Numbered from the stretch's first letter, positions 56,860 to 63,963 are shown. The stretch is 64,000 nt of DNA from Gammaproteobacteria bacterium (GCA_034522055.1 JAXHLS010000006.1:356116-420115); one strand, 5' to 3'. Made by a program: numbers and translations. The notes: generated by a model from the letters alone, not told the origin.

Positions 56860-57435
56860 ATGTCCGCAACCGCAGAGACCCTCGAGCGCCTGCACCGCCT
56901 GACGGTGGCGGACTACCACCGCATGGGCGAGGCCGGGCTGTTTGCCCCCGGAGCCCGTACGGAACTGATCGAAGGAGCGATTGTCGACATGACGCCCATT
57001 GGAAGCCGCCACGCAGGGACCGTCCGACACCTGACAACAGTGCTGCACCGGGTCTTGCAGGACAACCTGATCATTTCCGACCAGGCGCCCCTCATCCTGG
57101 AGAGTCTCTCCGAGCCTCAGCCGGACATAGCGGTGCTCAAGCCGAGTGCGGACTACTACAAGACCCGTCATCCCGGCGCGACTGACGTGATCCTGCTGGT
57201 AGAAGTGAGCGACACCAGCGTGGATTTCGGCCGCCACACCAAACTCCCCCTGTACGCCCACCACGGCATCCCCGAGGCCTGGCTGGTGGACCTGCCCGCC
57301 GGCGTCCTGGAGATCCACCGGGAGCCGGAGGAGGGCGCCTACACCCGCCTCGACCGCCTGGGCCCCGAGGATCTCGCCGCCGTGCCCCTGCCCGGCATCC
57401 CGGACACGACCATCGACCTCACCGGCCTCCTGTAG
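56860..57435 (+). CDS. Uma2-family nuclease 3
   Basis: 191 residues. The most divergent middle of the five: residues 50 to about 124 (SRHAGTVRHLTTVLHRVLQD, LKPSADYYKTRHPGATDVIL, LVEVSDTSVDFGRHTK). Conserved ends on both sides, with Asp (PDIAVL), Glu (VEVSD) and Lys (HTKLPLYAHHG) intact. An antitoxin fragment and a truncated RelE gene follow rather than the 3' block. Confidence 0.93.
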   Translation: MSATAETLERLHRLTVADYHRMGEAGLFAPGARTELIEGAIVDMTPIGSRHAGTVRHLTTVLHRVLQDNLIISDQAPLILESLSEPQPDIAVLKPSADYYKTRHPGATDVILLVEVSDTSVDFGRHTKLPLYAHHGIPEAWLVDLPAGVLEIHREPEEGAYTRLDRLGPEDLAAVPLPGIPDTTIDLTGLL

Positions 57436-57449
57436 ACGCCGACACTCCA

Positions 57450-57549
57450 CAGCCCCAGCCGCCCCTCTACGTCCGCTATCGCCTGGAGAACCCGGGCCGG
57501 CGCTGGACTCAGGAAGAGTTGGAGCGCGACCTTGGCATGGAGGATTGAG
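57450..57549 (+). pseudogene. Antitoxin C-terminal remnant before RelE
   Basis: Frame PQPPLYVRYRLENPGRRWTQ, EELERDLGMED, stop. No start; it is fused to the end of Uma2 copy 3 region. Its stop overlaps the RelE start, indicating it was the partner antitoxin. Confidence 0.5.
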
Positions 57550-57798
57550 TGGGACGACGCCGCAGTCAAGGAACTGCGCGGCCTGGACCGCCAGGTGCAA
57601 CGGACCATCCTGCGTTATCTCCGGGAGCGTATTGCAGGCACCGAAGATCCTCGACGATTCGGCAAGCAACTGACGCGGGACTTGGCCGGCCTGTGGCGGT
57701 ACCGCATCGGGGCTTATCGTGTCGTGTGCGAGTTCGAAGACGAACGCCTCAAGGAAAAGGCCGCCGAAGAGCCCATCCCTTGTAAGTCGGACCTGTAG
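57532..57798 (+). CDS. RelE toxin, C-terminus replaced by REP sequence
   Basis: 88 residues from a TTG: AWRIEWDDAAVKELRGLDRQVQRTILRYLRERIAGTEDPRRFGKQLTRDLAGLWRYRIGAYRVVCEFEDERL. Intact RelE ends with a strand such as LVVRVGHRRxVY that carries catalytic Arg/Tyr. Here the frame continues KEKAAEEPIPCKSDL, whose last codons come from a REP palindrome. Probably inactive. Confidence 0.8.
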   Translation: MAWRIEWDDAAVKELRGLDRQVQRTILRYLRERIAGTEDPRRFGKQLTRDLAGLWRYRIGAYRVVCEFEDERLKEKAAEEPIPCKSDL

Positions 57799-57975
57799 GT
57801 CGGGCTTCAGCCCGACAGCCAGCGGCCGGTTCCGGCCCGGCGTGGGTGAGGGCGTCGAGACTGAATGTCGGGATGAATCCCGACCTACAATCGAGCCCTG
57901 GGAAGAGGCGCCGGTGATGTTTTGTAGGTCCGACCTGTGGGTCGGACCTGTAGGTCGGGCTTCAGCCCGACACCC
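57796..57975. repeat. REP family-A cluster
   Basis: Three palindromes (GTCGGGCTTCAGCCCGAC, GTCGGGATGAATCCCGAC, GTCGGGCTTCAGCCCGAC) with short spacers. The first provides the stop codon of the truncated RelE. Confidence 0.85.
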
Positions 57976-58011
57976 TCGTCATGCCGGCCCCACCCCGACA
58001 CTCCCCCAACC

Positions 58012-58147
58012 CGTCATGCCGGGCTTGCCCCGGCATCCAGGGCGGCGGGCGTGGCGGCCGGGGCGGAACCACTGCGCTTGTCCTCTACGCCACGAGATGG
58101 GGCGAGTGCTACACTCATCACCCCAAGGAAAGCAAAGGAAGCCGCCC
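58012..58147 (+). promoter_or_regulatory. Uma2 upstream block 4
   Basis: Family-C hairpin, GGCGGGCGTGGCGGCCGGGG, TACACT at 58110-58115, AAGGAAGCCGCCC. Nearly identical to block 3. Confidence 0.75.
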
Positions 58148-58723
58148 ATGTCCGCAACCGCAGAGACCCTCGAGCGCCTGCACCGCCTGACGGTGGCGGA
58201 CTACCACCGCATGGGCGAGGCCGGGCTGTTTGCCCCCGGGGCGCGTACGGAACTGATCGAAGGAGCGATTGTCGACATGACACCCATTGGAAGTCCCCAT
58301 GCTGGTGCTGTTATACGCCTCAACACCGCGTTCTCTCGCGTGGAAGGGCGCATTGGGATCATCGCCGTACAAAGCCCCGTAGTCCTCGGTGACCTCTCGG
58401 AGCCCCAGCCCGACCTGGCGTTGCTGCGCCCGCGGGAGGACTTCTATGCCCGCGCTCACCCCCGGCCGGAGGACGTCGTGCTCGTGGTGGAAGTGGCCGA
58501 CACCACCGTCGCCTTCGACCGCCACACCAAGCTGCCCCTCTATGCCCGCTCTCGCCTCCCCGAGGCCTGGCTGGTGGACCTGCCGGCCGGCGTCCTGGAG
58601 ATCCACCGGAGGCCGGAGGCGGGGGGCTACACCCGCCTCGACTGCCTGGGCCCCGACGACCTCGCCGCCGTGCCCCTGCCCGGCATCCCGGACACGACCA
58701 TCGACCTCACCGGCCTCCTGTAG
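58148..58723 (+). CDS. Uma2-family nuclease 4
   Basis: 191 residues, shared ends and a distinctive middle at 50-83 (SPHAGAVIRLNTAFSRVEGR, IGIIAVQSPVVLGDLSEP). Asp, Glu and Lys of the core are present. The segment after the Lys reads YARSRLPEAWL instead of YARHGIPEAWL. The 3' block follows directly. Confidence 0.93.
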   Translation: MSATAETLERLHRLTVADYHRMGEAGLFAPGARTELIEGAIVDMTPIGSPHAGAVIRLNTAFSRVEGRIGIIAVQSPVVLGDLSEPQPDLALLRPREDFYARAHPRPEDVVLVVEVADTTVAFDRHTKLPLYARSRLPEAWLVDLPAGVLEIHRRPEAGGYTRLDCLGPDDLAAVPLPGIPDTTIDLTGLL

Positions 58724-58864
58724 CCACGTAAGGCAGGTCAAGCGCAGCGCACCTGCCGGCCGTCGGGGCAACCCCCCACCGTCCCAACCGCCGAACCCCC
58801 CGCGCCTGCTGCCCCAAGCCCCTGCCAGAGCGCCCCCAATTCAAAATTCAAAATTCAAAATTGC
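58724..58864. repeat. Uma2 3' block, copy 2
   Basis: Same order as at 52.8 kb, ending in CAATT(CAAAATT)3G. Confidence 0.85.
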
Positions 58865-58947
58865 CCCTCCCCCCACGCGCTATCCAACCACAGCCCCCTC
58901 GGTGACTTTTTTGACGCCGTGCATATTCGTGCATACACTCACGGTCA

Positions 58948-59247
58948 ATGGACTACGAGTGGGATTCGGCCAAGGCCACGGCAAATCGAGAGATGAGGAA
59001 AGAGTACGACTTCACCAACGGCAAACGGGGCCCCGTGGTGGCAGCGCCGCCGGGGAAGACGCGGATCACCATCCGCCTGGATCAGGACGTGCTCGAGTGG
59101 TTCAAGGCCCAGGTGGAGGCCGTAGGTGGAGGAAACTACCAGACCCTGATCAACCAGACCCTCAGGGAGTACATGACAGAGGCGCGCGAGCCCCTGGAGG
59201 ACACCCTGCGCAGAGTGGTGCGCGAGGAACTGCGCCACACCGGCTGA
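58948..59247 (+). CDS. BrnT-BrnA fusion: toxin start joined to antitoxin
   Basis: 99 residues. The first ~13 (MDYEWDSAKATAN) match the beginning of BrnT toxins; then REMRKEYDFTNGKRGPVVAAPPGKTRITIRLDQDVLEWFKAQVEAVGGGNYQTLINQTLREYM is an essentially complete BrnA ribbon-helix-helix antitoxin. The toxin body has been deleted in frame, leaving the antitoxin under the toxin's start. It may still act as a repressor. A TGCATATTCGTGCATACACT region precedes the start. Confidence 0.85.
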   Translation: MDYEWDSAKATANREMRKEYDFTNGKRGPVVAAPPGKTRITIRLDQDVLEWFKAQVEAVGGGNYQTLINQTLREYMTEAREPLEDTLRRVVREELRHTG

Positions 59248-59259
59248 GGGGCAACATCC

Positions 59260-59300
59260 GAAGCCATCTACCCGCTGCAGAGCGGCGCCAGGCATTGAAG
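59260..59300 (+). pseudogene. DUF433 3'-end fragment
   Basis: GAAGCCATCTACCCGCTGCA and GAGCGGCGCCAGGCATTGAA match, with one difference, the end of the DUF433 gene at 55.5 kb. Only about 40 bp are retained. Confidence 0.75.
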
Positions 59301-59352
59301 CGTGTAGCTGCGCAGGCGATGGATAGAGATGCCGTCGTCCGTAGCGAGGACG

Positions 59353-59688
59353 TTAGTCGGCCAACTCGTCTTTCAATGCCGCCTCCACCAGTGCATTCAA
59401 GCTGACGCCCGCCGCTGCGGCAGCGGCTGTTGCGCGTTCATGTAATTCCGGTGGAATTCGCACGTTGAATCGGCCCGAATACTGCTTCCGGGGTTCGACG
59501 CCGTCCTCCTCGCACATTTCAAGGAACACCTTCAGCGAGGTCGCGCCTTCCCGCTTCAACCCCTGGATGTCGCGGGCGTAGAAATCGGCACTACCATTCA
59601 GGCCGATAAACTCGCCCCGGAACATCTCGATCTCCGGGTCGTACAGAATCACTGCCTTTACACCGTCGATCTCCATTAAATTCATCAT
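59353..59688 (-). CDS. hicB: HicB antitoxin
   Basis: 111 residues from MMNLMEIDGVKAVILYDPEIEMFRGEFIGLNGSADFYARDIQGLKREGATSLKVFLEMCEEDGVEPRKQYSGRFNVRIPPELHERATAAAAAAGVSLNALVEAALKDEL. N-terminal degenerate RNase-H fold and C-terminal ribbon-helix-helix (HicB type with RHH). The start overlaps the hicA stop (ATGA). Intact. Confidence 0.93.
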   Translation of the reverse strand: MMNLMEIDGVKAVILYDPEIEMFRGEFIGLNGSADFYARDIQGLKREGATSLKVFLEMCEEDGVEPRKQYSGRFNVRIPPELHERATAAAAAAGVSLNALVEAALKDELAD

Positions 59689-59939
59689 GGCCTCACCCCA
59701 TTTTCGCTCAACCATTCGCGAATCGCCGCCACTGCACCCTTGTCAGTATTCGGAGAAGGATGGGGCCGATGAAATACCCGCCGCTCACCGAACAGTCTCA
59801 CACCAATCCGGGAACCTTCCCGCTCGGTCAGCTCGGCACCCAACTCGACCAGCAGCCCCTCAATGTCCTGCCACTTCACGTTTGCGCTGGGTGGGCGCCG
59901 ATAGAGCAGTTCAAGCGTTCGCTGGTGTTTTCGCTTCAT
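59685..59939 (-). CDS. hicA: HicA-like toxin
   Basis: 84 residues from ATG (a TTG lies one codon upstream). MKRKHQRTLELLYRRPPSANVKWQDIEGLLVELGAELTEREGSRIGVRLFGERRVFHRPHPSPNTDKGAVAAIREWL is the longer HicA subtype; the active His is in VFHRPHP. It is the first gene of the hicAB pair. Confidence 0.92.
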   Translation of the reverse strand: MKRKHQRTLELLYRRPPSANVKWQDIEGLLVELGAELTEREGSRIGVRLFGERRVFHRPHPSPNTDKGAVAAIREWLSENGVRP

Positions 59940-59944
59940 CAAAT

Positions 59945-59969
59945 AATGGTACCGTACCGCGGTACCATT
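59945..59969. promoter_or_regulatory. Palindromic operator in front of hicAB
   Basis: AATGGTACC and GGTACCATT are perfect inverted repeats with a 7-bp spacer, ending 6 bp upstream of the hicA start. Position and symmetry fit a HicB ribbon-helix-helix operator. Confidence 0.65.
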
Positions 59970-60061
59970 TCAAGTCCCTCGCGGATGGGCCACTCACCAC
60001 CCCCGCACCGACGGCCCCGCCCCGGCACTCCCCAACCCGTCATGCCCAGTGCGACCAGCAA

Positions 60062-60207
60062 CCTCACCGGCCTCCTGTAGTCCCGTAGGGCAGGTCAAGC
60101 GCAGCGGACCTGCCGGCCGTCGGGGCAACCCCCCACCGTCCCAACCGCCGAACCCCCGCGCCTGCCCCCCCAAGCCCCCGCAAAAGCGCCCCCAATTCAA
60201 AATTGCC
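60062..60207. repeat. Uma2 3' block, copy 3, with orphan Uma2 tail
   Basis: Begins with the last Uma2 codons (LTGLL and stop) without a Uma2 gene in front. Continues with the family-B hairpin and ends CAATTCAAAATTG. Confidence 0.85.
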
Positions 60208-60217
60208 CCTCCCAGCC

Positions 60218-60353
60218 CGTCATGCCGGGCTTGCCCCGGCATCCAGGGCGGCGGGCGTGGCGGCCGGGACGGAACCGCTGCGCCTGTCCCCGGCGCCATG
60301 AGATGGGGTGAGTGCTACACTCTTCACCCCAAGGAAAGCAAAGGAAGCCGCCC
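60218..60353 (+). promoter_or_regulatory. Uma2 upstream block 5
   Basis: Family-C hairpin and shared promoter (TACACT 60316-60321), AAGGAAGCCGCCC. It drives only a truncated Uma2 5' end. Confidence 0.75.
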
Positions 60354-60506
60354 ATGTCCGCAACCGCCGAGACCCTCGAGCGCCTGCACCGCCTGGGCGA
60401 ATGGCTGGCCGAGCAGAGCCTGGGCAAGCCCAGTGGCTTGAGAGAAATTTATATCGATGAAGCGCATCATATGGACAGACTATTTCGAATATCGGGTAAA
60501 ACTTAG
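60354..60506 (+). pseudogene. Uma2 5' end fused to foreign sequence
   Basis: The frame SATAETLERLHRL is identical to the Uma2 N-terminus through residue 14. It then changes to GEWLAEQSLGKPSGLREIYI and stops after 50 codons. It lies directly upstream of, and overlaps, a DUF4258-like/DUF2283 pair, so the Uma2 promoter now reads into that module. Confidence 0.7.
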
Positions 60507-60732
60507 AGGGTTTGATCTATCAAATATAGAAGAAGTACTCAGGTATAGTACGGAGAGATATTACGATACTGCCACAAACAGATTAGTTGTTGTCGGAAAG
60601 GATGCTGGCATTATGGTTATTATCCCGCATGAGATTGATGATGAGAACAATATCGCTCCTTTTACAGTACATGCTACAAGTCGACAGCAAATTAACTACA
60701 GAGTAAAGAGTGGGAGATATGAAAATGAATGA
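60457..60732 (+). CDS. BrnT/DUF4258-like putative toxin
   Basis: 91 residues, AT-rich compared with all surroundings. MKRIIWTDYFEYRVKLRGFDLSNIEEVLRYSTERYYDTATNRLVVVGKDAGIMVIIPHEIDDE has the compact alpha/beta pattern of DUF4258/BrnT-type proteins. It overlaps the DUF2283 gene. Clear sign of transfer from a low-GC donor. Confidence 0.7.
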   Translation: MKRIIWTDYFEYRVKLRGFDLSNIEEVLRYSTERYYDTATNRLVVVGKDAGIMVIIPHEIDDENNIAPFTVHATSRQQINYRVKSGRYENE

Positions 60733-60955
60733 CTCTAAAATGACCTGCTTTCAAAAGGAAGATATTTTGCATTTGGCAATATCAGATGAGAAGGAAGCTG
60801 CGAGCGTTGAAGTAAGTCCAAACATTACTGCAGAGTTAAATGGTGAAGGTGAGCTTATAGGAATAGAAATACTTGGAGCTAGTAAATTCTTGAGGGACTC
60901 TATATTGGAATCAACACAAGCCAAGCTACTACAGCTATCTAATAAAGTCGCATAA
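60719..60955 (+). CDS. DUF2283 protein, putative antitoxin
   Basis: 78 residues. EDILHLAISDEKEAASVEVSPNITAELNGEGELIGIEILGASKFL is a typical DUF2283 core. The start overlaps the toxin-like gene; ATG codons at 60719 and 60725 are both possible. AT-rich like its partner. Confidence 0.82.
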   Translation: MKMNDSKMTCFQKEDILHLAISDEKEAASVEVSPNITAELNGEGELIGIEILGASKFLRDSILESTQAKLLQLSNKVA

Positions 60956-61013
60956 CGAAAGCGTAAAATCGGACCCACCAAACCTCTTTGATTCTTTGAT
61001 TCTTTGATTTCGG

Positions 61014-61190
61014 CTAGATCTGCCGCAACACTGTCACGGGATCAAAAAGGCGCATGGGAACAAAAAGGCGCATGGGATTATCAGTAGAGGGTTCAAAAAT
61101 CCCATAGCGCTGATAAAAGCACAGTGCAGATTTATCCAGCACATCCAGTATCAAGCCTGGCTCACGGTGGGGCAGCCCATCCCTTGCAGG
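61014..61190 (-). pseudogene. GNAT-type toxin, C-terminal remnant
   Basis: The frame GLILDVLDKSALCFYQRYGIFEPSTDNPMRLFVPM resembles the end of GNAT acetyltransferase toxins (FYxRYGF...PMRLFLPM). The short duplication MRLFVPMRLFDP arises from a 19-bp tandem repeat in the DNA. The N-terminal part and antitoxin are missing. Confidence 0.6.
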
Positions 61191-61399
61191 TCGGGCTTGT
61201 AGATCGGAGTTCAGTCCGACACCTCCCCCACTGTCATGCCGGGCTTGCCCCGGTATCCAGGGCGGCGGACGTGGCGGTCGGAGCGGTGCCACTGGTTTGG
61301 GAGGGTGCGCCAGCCCTGGATTACTCGCTGCGCTCGCCCTTCGGGCGGCCCTGCAGGCGTTTAACGCTTCGCATTGGTCCGGCCTTCGCCGGAATGACG

Positions 61400-61490
61400 C
61401 CGTGCTTCGCCGCTCCCAAGTGGAGGAGCGAATCGTGCTCACTTTTGACAGGGACTACGGCGAGTTGCTGTTTCGTAAGCGGCTGCCGGC
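61400..61490 (+). pseudogene. DUF5615 fragment
   Basis: About 30 codons (VLRRSQVEERIVLTFDRDYG, ELLFRKRLPAP) nearly identical to the middle of the DUF5615 toxin at 55.6 kb, with unrelated sequence on both sides. A family-C-like hairpin end (CTTCGCCGGAATGAC) abuts it on the left. Confidence 0.8.
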
Positions 61491-61539
61491 CCCGCCCCCG
61501 CACCCCCCAACCCGTCATGCCAACTGCGACCATCGACCT

Positions 61540-61683
61540 CACCGGCCTCCTGTAGCCCCGTAGGGCAGGTCAAGCGCAGCGGACCTGCCGGCCGCCGAGG
61601 CAACGCCCCACCGCCCCAACCGCGGAACCCCCGCGCCTGCTCCCCCAAGCCCCTGCCAAAGGGCCCCCAATTCAAAATTGCCT
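61540..61683. repeat. Uma2 3' block, copy 4, with orphan Uma2 tail
   Basis: Preceded by TCATGCCAACTGCGACCATC and the last Uma2 codons (IDLTGLL). Family-B hairpin, pyrimidine stretch, ending CAATTCAAAATTG. Confidence 0.85.
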
Positions 61684-61772
61684 TCCCCCCTCCCGGCTAT
61701 TTGCTTCGCGGTAGATGATCGGAAAGCGTAAACTTCAGTGGATTGGGCGTAAAAACAGGCAGGAGCACCATT

Positions 61773-62063
61773 ATGCTGCTGGATGAACTGCGAGCGAGAC
61801 GTGACCAGATCGCCGAGCTGGGCGGGCGTTATGGGGCCCGCCGCATTCGAGTGTTCGGTTCTGTTGCCCGGGGCGAGGAGCGCTCAGACAGTGATGTGGA
61901 TTTCCTCGTGGAGCTGCCTCGCGGGTATGACCTGTTTGGGCAACGTCTACCCCTAACCGAAGGGCTTGCGGACCTGCTCCATCGCCACGTGGAGCTGGTA
62001 CCCGAACACGAACTCAACCCTCATATTCGACAGCGGGTGCTGGAGGAGGCGGTAGAGCTGTGA
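61773..62063 (+). CDS. MntA-type nucleotidyltransferase antitoxin
   Basis: 96 residues from MLLDELRARRDQIAELGGRYGARRIRVFGSVARGEERSDSDVDFLVELP. The GSVARG and SDVDF motifs are the active site of minimal nucleotidyltransferases, which in MntA AMPylate the HepT toxin. Overlaps the hepT-like gene by 4 bp. Frame intact. Confidence 0.92.
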   Translation: MLLDELRARRDQIAELGGRYGARRIRVFGSVARGEERSDSDVDFLVELPRGYDLFGQRLPLTEGLADLLHRHVELVPEHELNPHIRQRVLEEAVEL

Positions 62064-62287
62064 CCAAACCATGGCGGCCGTACGCGCTGCATATCCTGGA
62101 CGCCATCGCCAGGATCCGGCGCATTCAGGCGCGGGGCGACCTGACGCAGGACGAAATTCTCTACGATGCCGCCTTGCGAAATCTGCAGACCCTGTCCGAG
62201 GCAACACAGCTACTGCCAAACCATAAGAAGGCGGGCTGCCCCCCGTGCCAATATGAGTTGCGACACCTACCCCCGAGAGATCAGTGA
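62060..62287 (+). CDS. HepT-like toxin, truncated
   Basis: 75 residues. HILDAIARIRRIQARGDLTQDEILYDAALRNLQTLSEATQLLP is the HEPN N-terminal half. The C-terminal half, where HepT carries the RxxxxHxY RNase motif, is replaced by NHKKAGCPPCQYELRHLPPR. Probably non-toxic. Confidence 0.8.
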   Translation: MTKPWRPYALHILDAIARIRRIQARGDLTQDEILYDAALRNLQTLSEATQLLPNHKKAGCPPCQYELRHLPPRDQ

Positions 62288-62483
62288 GTAAAGAGGTAGG
62301 TATGAAGATCAACCAGCAGTCGAAGGTGCCCATGCACGCAGAGAATGTTTCTTCCGATCCGGGCGCATCGCAAGGAGCCCGTAGGGCGACTGAAGATGCG
62401 CCCGGATCGGCGCCGCCCCCGATCCCGCCCGGCAGCGATTCCGAGGTGGTGCCGCGTGCGCGTCGCCGCACCTTCACCAACGC

Positions 62484-62588
62484 CGGCAGGCGTGGCGGCC
62501 GGGGCGGAACCACTGTGCTTGTCCCCTACGCCATGAGATGGGGCGAGTGCTACACTCATCACCCCAAGGAGAGCAAAGGAACCCGCCC
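62484..62588 (+). promoter_or_regulatory. Uma2 upstream block 6
   Basis: Begins at GGCAGGCGTGGCGGCCGGGG without the family-C hairpin. TACACT at 62551-62556; AAGGAACCCGCCC before a GTG start as in block 2. Confidence 0.75.
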
Positions 62589-63164
62589 GTGTCAGCAACC
62601 GCCGAGACCCTCGAGCGCCTGCACCGCCTGACGGTGGCGGACTACCACCGCATGGGCGAGGCCGGGGTGTTTGCCCCCGGGGCGCGTACGGAACTGATCG
62701 AAGGAGCGATTATCGATATGGCACCTATCGGTTCGACCCATGCCGGGGCGCTGAAGCGGTTGAACGCGGCTATTTCCCGCGTTGTCGCAGATAAGGGTGT
62801 CTTGTCCGTACAGGATCCTGTCGTCCTCGGCGACCTCTCGGAGCCCCAGCCCGACCTGGCGCTCCTGCGCCCGCGGGAGGACTTCTATGCCCGCGCTCAC
62901 CCCCGGCCGGAGGATGTTTTGCTCGTGGTGGAAGTGGCCGACACCAGCGTCGCCTTCGACCGCCACACCAAGCTCCCCCTGTACGCCCGCCACGGCATCC
63001 CCGAGGCCTGGCTGGTGGACCTGCCGGCCGGTGTCCTGGAGATCCACCGGAGGCCGGAGGAGGGCGCCTACACCCGCCTCGACCGCCTGGGCCCCGACGA
63101 CCTCGCCGCCGTGCCCCTGCCCGGCATCCCGGACGCCACCATCGACCTCACCGGCCTCCTGTAG
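62589..63164 (+). CDS. Uma2-family nuclease 5
   Basis: 191 residues, GTG start like copy 2. The distinctive middle is residues 50-83 (STHAGALKRLNAAISRVVAD, KGVLSVQDPVVLGDLSEP); the ends are shared. Asp, Glu and Lys of the core are present. An RHH/PIN pair follows 26 bp later. Confidence 0.93.
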   Translation: MSATAETLERLHRLTVADYHRMGEAGVFAPGARTELIEGAIIDMAPIGSTHAGALKRLNAAISRVVADKGVLSVQDPVVLGDLSEPQPDLALLRPREDFYARAHPRPEDVLLVVEVADTSVAFDRHTKLPLYARHGIPEAWLVDLPAGVLEIHRRPEEGAYTRLDRLGPDDLAAVPLPGIPDATIDLTGLL

Positions 63165-63190
63165 CCCCCCGTATCGTTTGGAGTAAACCT

Positions 63191-63436
63191 GTGGAATCAG
63201 AGAATGCCAAGCTAACCATCCGTTTGCCCAGGAAAGATTTGGAGTTTGCAAAGGCTTATTCCCGTGCCCACGGGCTCAGCGTGACGGAGTTCATCGACCG
63301 CTACTTGCGCCGGATGCGCGCCCTGGAGCAGCACACCCCCGGTCTTGAGCTGGAAGCCATTACAGGCCTGGTACCAGCCGATGTAGACGCAGAATCCGAG
63401 TATCGGCGCCACATTTCGGAGAAGCACGGCCGTTGA
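63191..63436 (+). CDS. Ribbon-helix-helix antitoxin of a PIN module
   Basis: 81 residues from GTG-proximal ATG-like start (MESENAKLTIRLPRKDLEFAKAYSRAHGLSVTEFIDRYLRRM), a DUF6364/RHH pattern. The tail PADVDAESEYRRHISEKHGR probably binds the toxin. Overlaps vapC by 4 bp. Confidence 0.9.
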   Translation: MESENAKLTIRLPRKDLEFAKAYSRAHGLSVTEFIDRYLRRMRALEQHTPGLELEAITGLVPADVDAESEYRRHISEKHGR

Positions 63437-63840
63437 TCCTCGTGGACCTCAATGTGCTGTTGGATGTTATCCAGCAGCGCGAGCCCCATTATCGAGCGTC
63501 CGCGGCCGTCCTGGAGGAAGTCGTCCGGCGGCGGGTGGAAGGTGGCCTCGCGGCCCATGGACTGACCACCGCGCACTATCTGGTCCGGCGCTACCAGGAC
63601 GGGCCGACCGCCGATGGGGCTGTGGATTGGCTGCTTCGTTATTTCACTATCCTCGGGGTGGGGCAGGTGGAGCTGGTGCGGGCGCGGGGTTTGGGGTGGC
63701 AGGATTTCGAGGACGCAGTGGTCGCGGCCGTCGCCGAGGCCAGTGGCTGTGCGGCCATAGTCACGCGCAACGTAAAGGACTTTGCCGCCTCCCCCGTAGC
63801 GGCCTTGACGCCGGAGGAGTATCTGGCCAGCACTGTCTGA
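63433..63840 (+). CDS. VapC-type PIN-domain toxin
   Basis: 135 residues, probably an RNase. MILVDLNVLLDVIQQREPHY has the first catalytic Asp, the central VLEEVV part carries Glu, and WQDFEDAVVAAVAEASGCAAIVTRNVKDF has the C-terminal acidic cluster. Frame intact. Confidence 0.93.
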   Translation: MILVDLNVLLDVIQQREPHYRASAAVLEEVVRRRVEGGLAAHGLTTAHYLVRRYQDGPTADGAVDWLLRYFTILGVGQVELVRARGLGWQDFEDAVVAAVAEASGCAAIVTRNVKDFAASPVAALTPEEYLASTV

Positions 63841-63879
63841 ATGCTCGCCAAGGCATCCACCCCTTCTTCATCCTGCAGC

Positions 63880-63963
63880 CGCAGCGGCGCAACCGCCGCG
63901 CCCGTTCCCCCACGCCCCCTGTCAAAGCGCACCCAATTCAAAATTCAAAATTAAAAATTGCCT
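63880..63963. repeat. Degenerate Uma2 3' block end
   Basis: CAACCGCCGCGCCCGTTCCC, CCACGCCCCCTGTCAAAGCG and CAATTCAAAATTCAAAATTAAAAATTG resemble the second half of the 3' block, without the hairpin. Confidence 0.7.

Noticed and set aside
62430..62484. Transposase orfA start (DSEVVPRARRRTFT)
   Set aside because: About 15 residues resemble the N-terminus of some IS3-type orfA proteins, but the match is too short to call an element.
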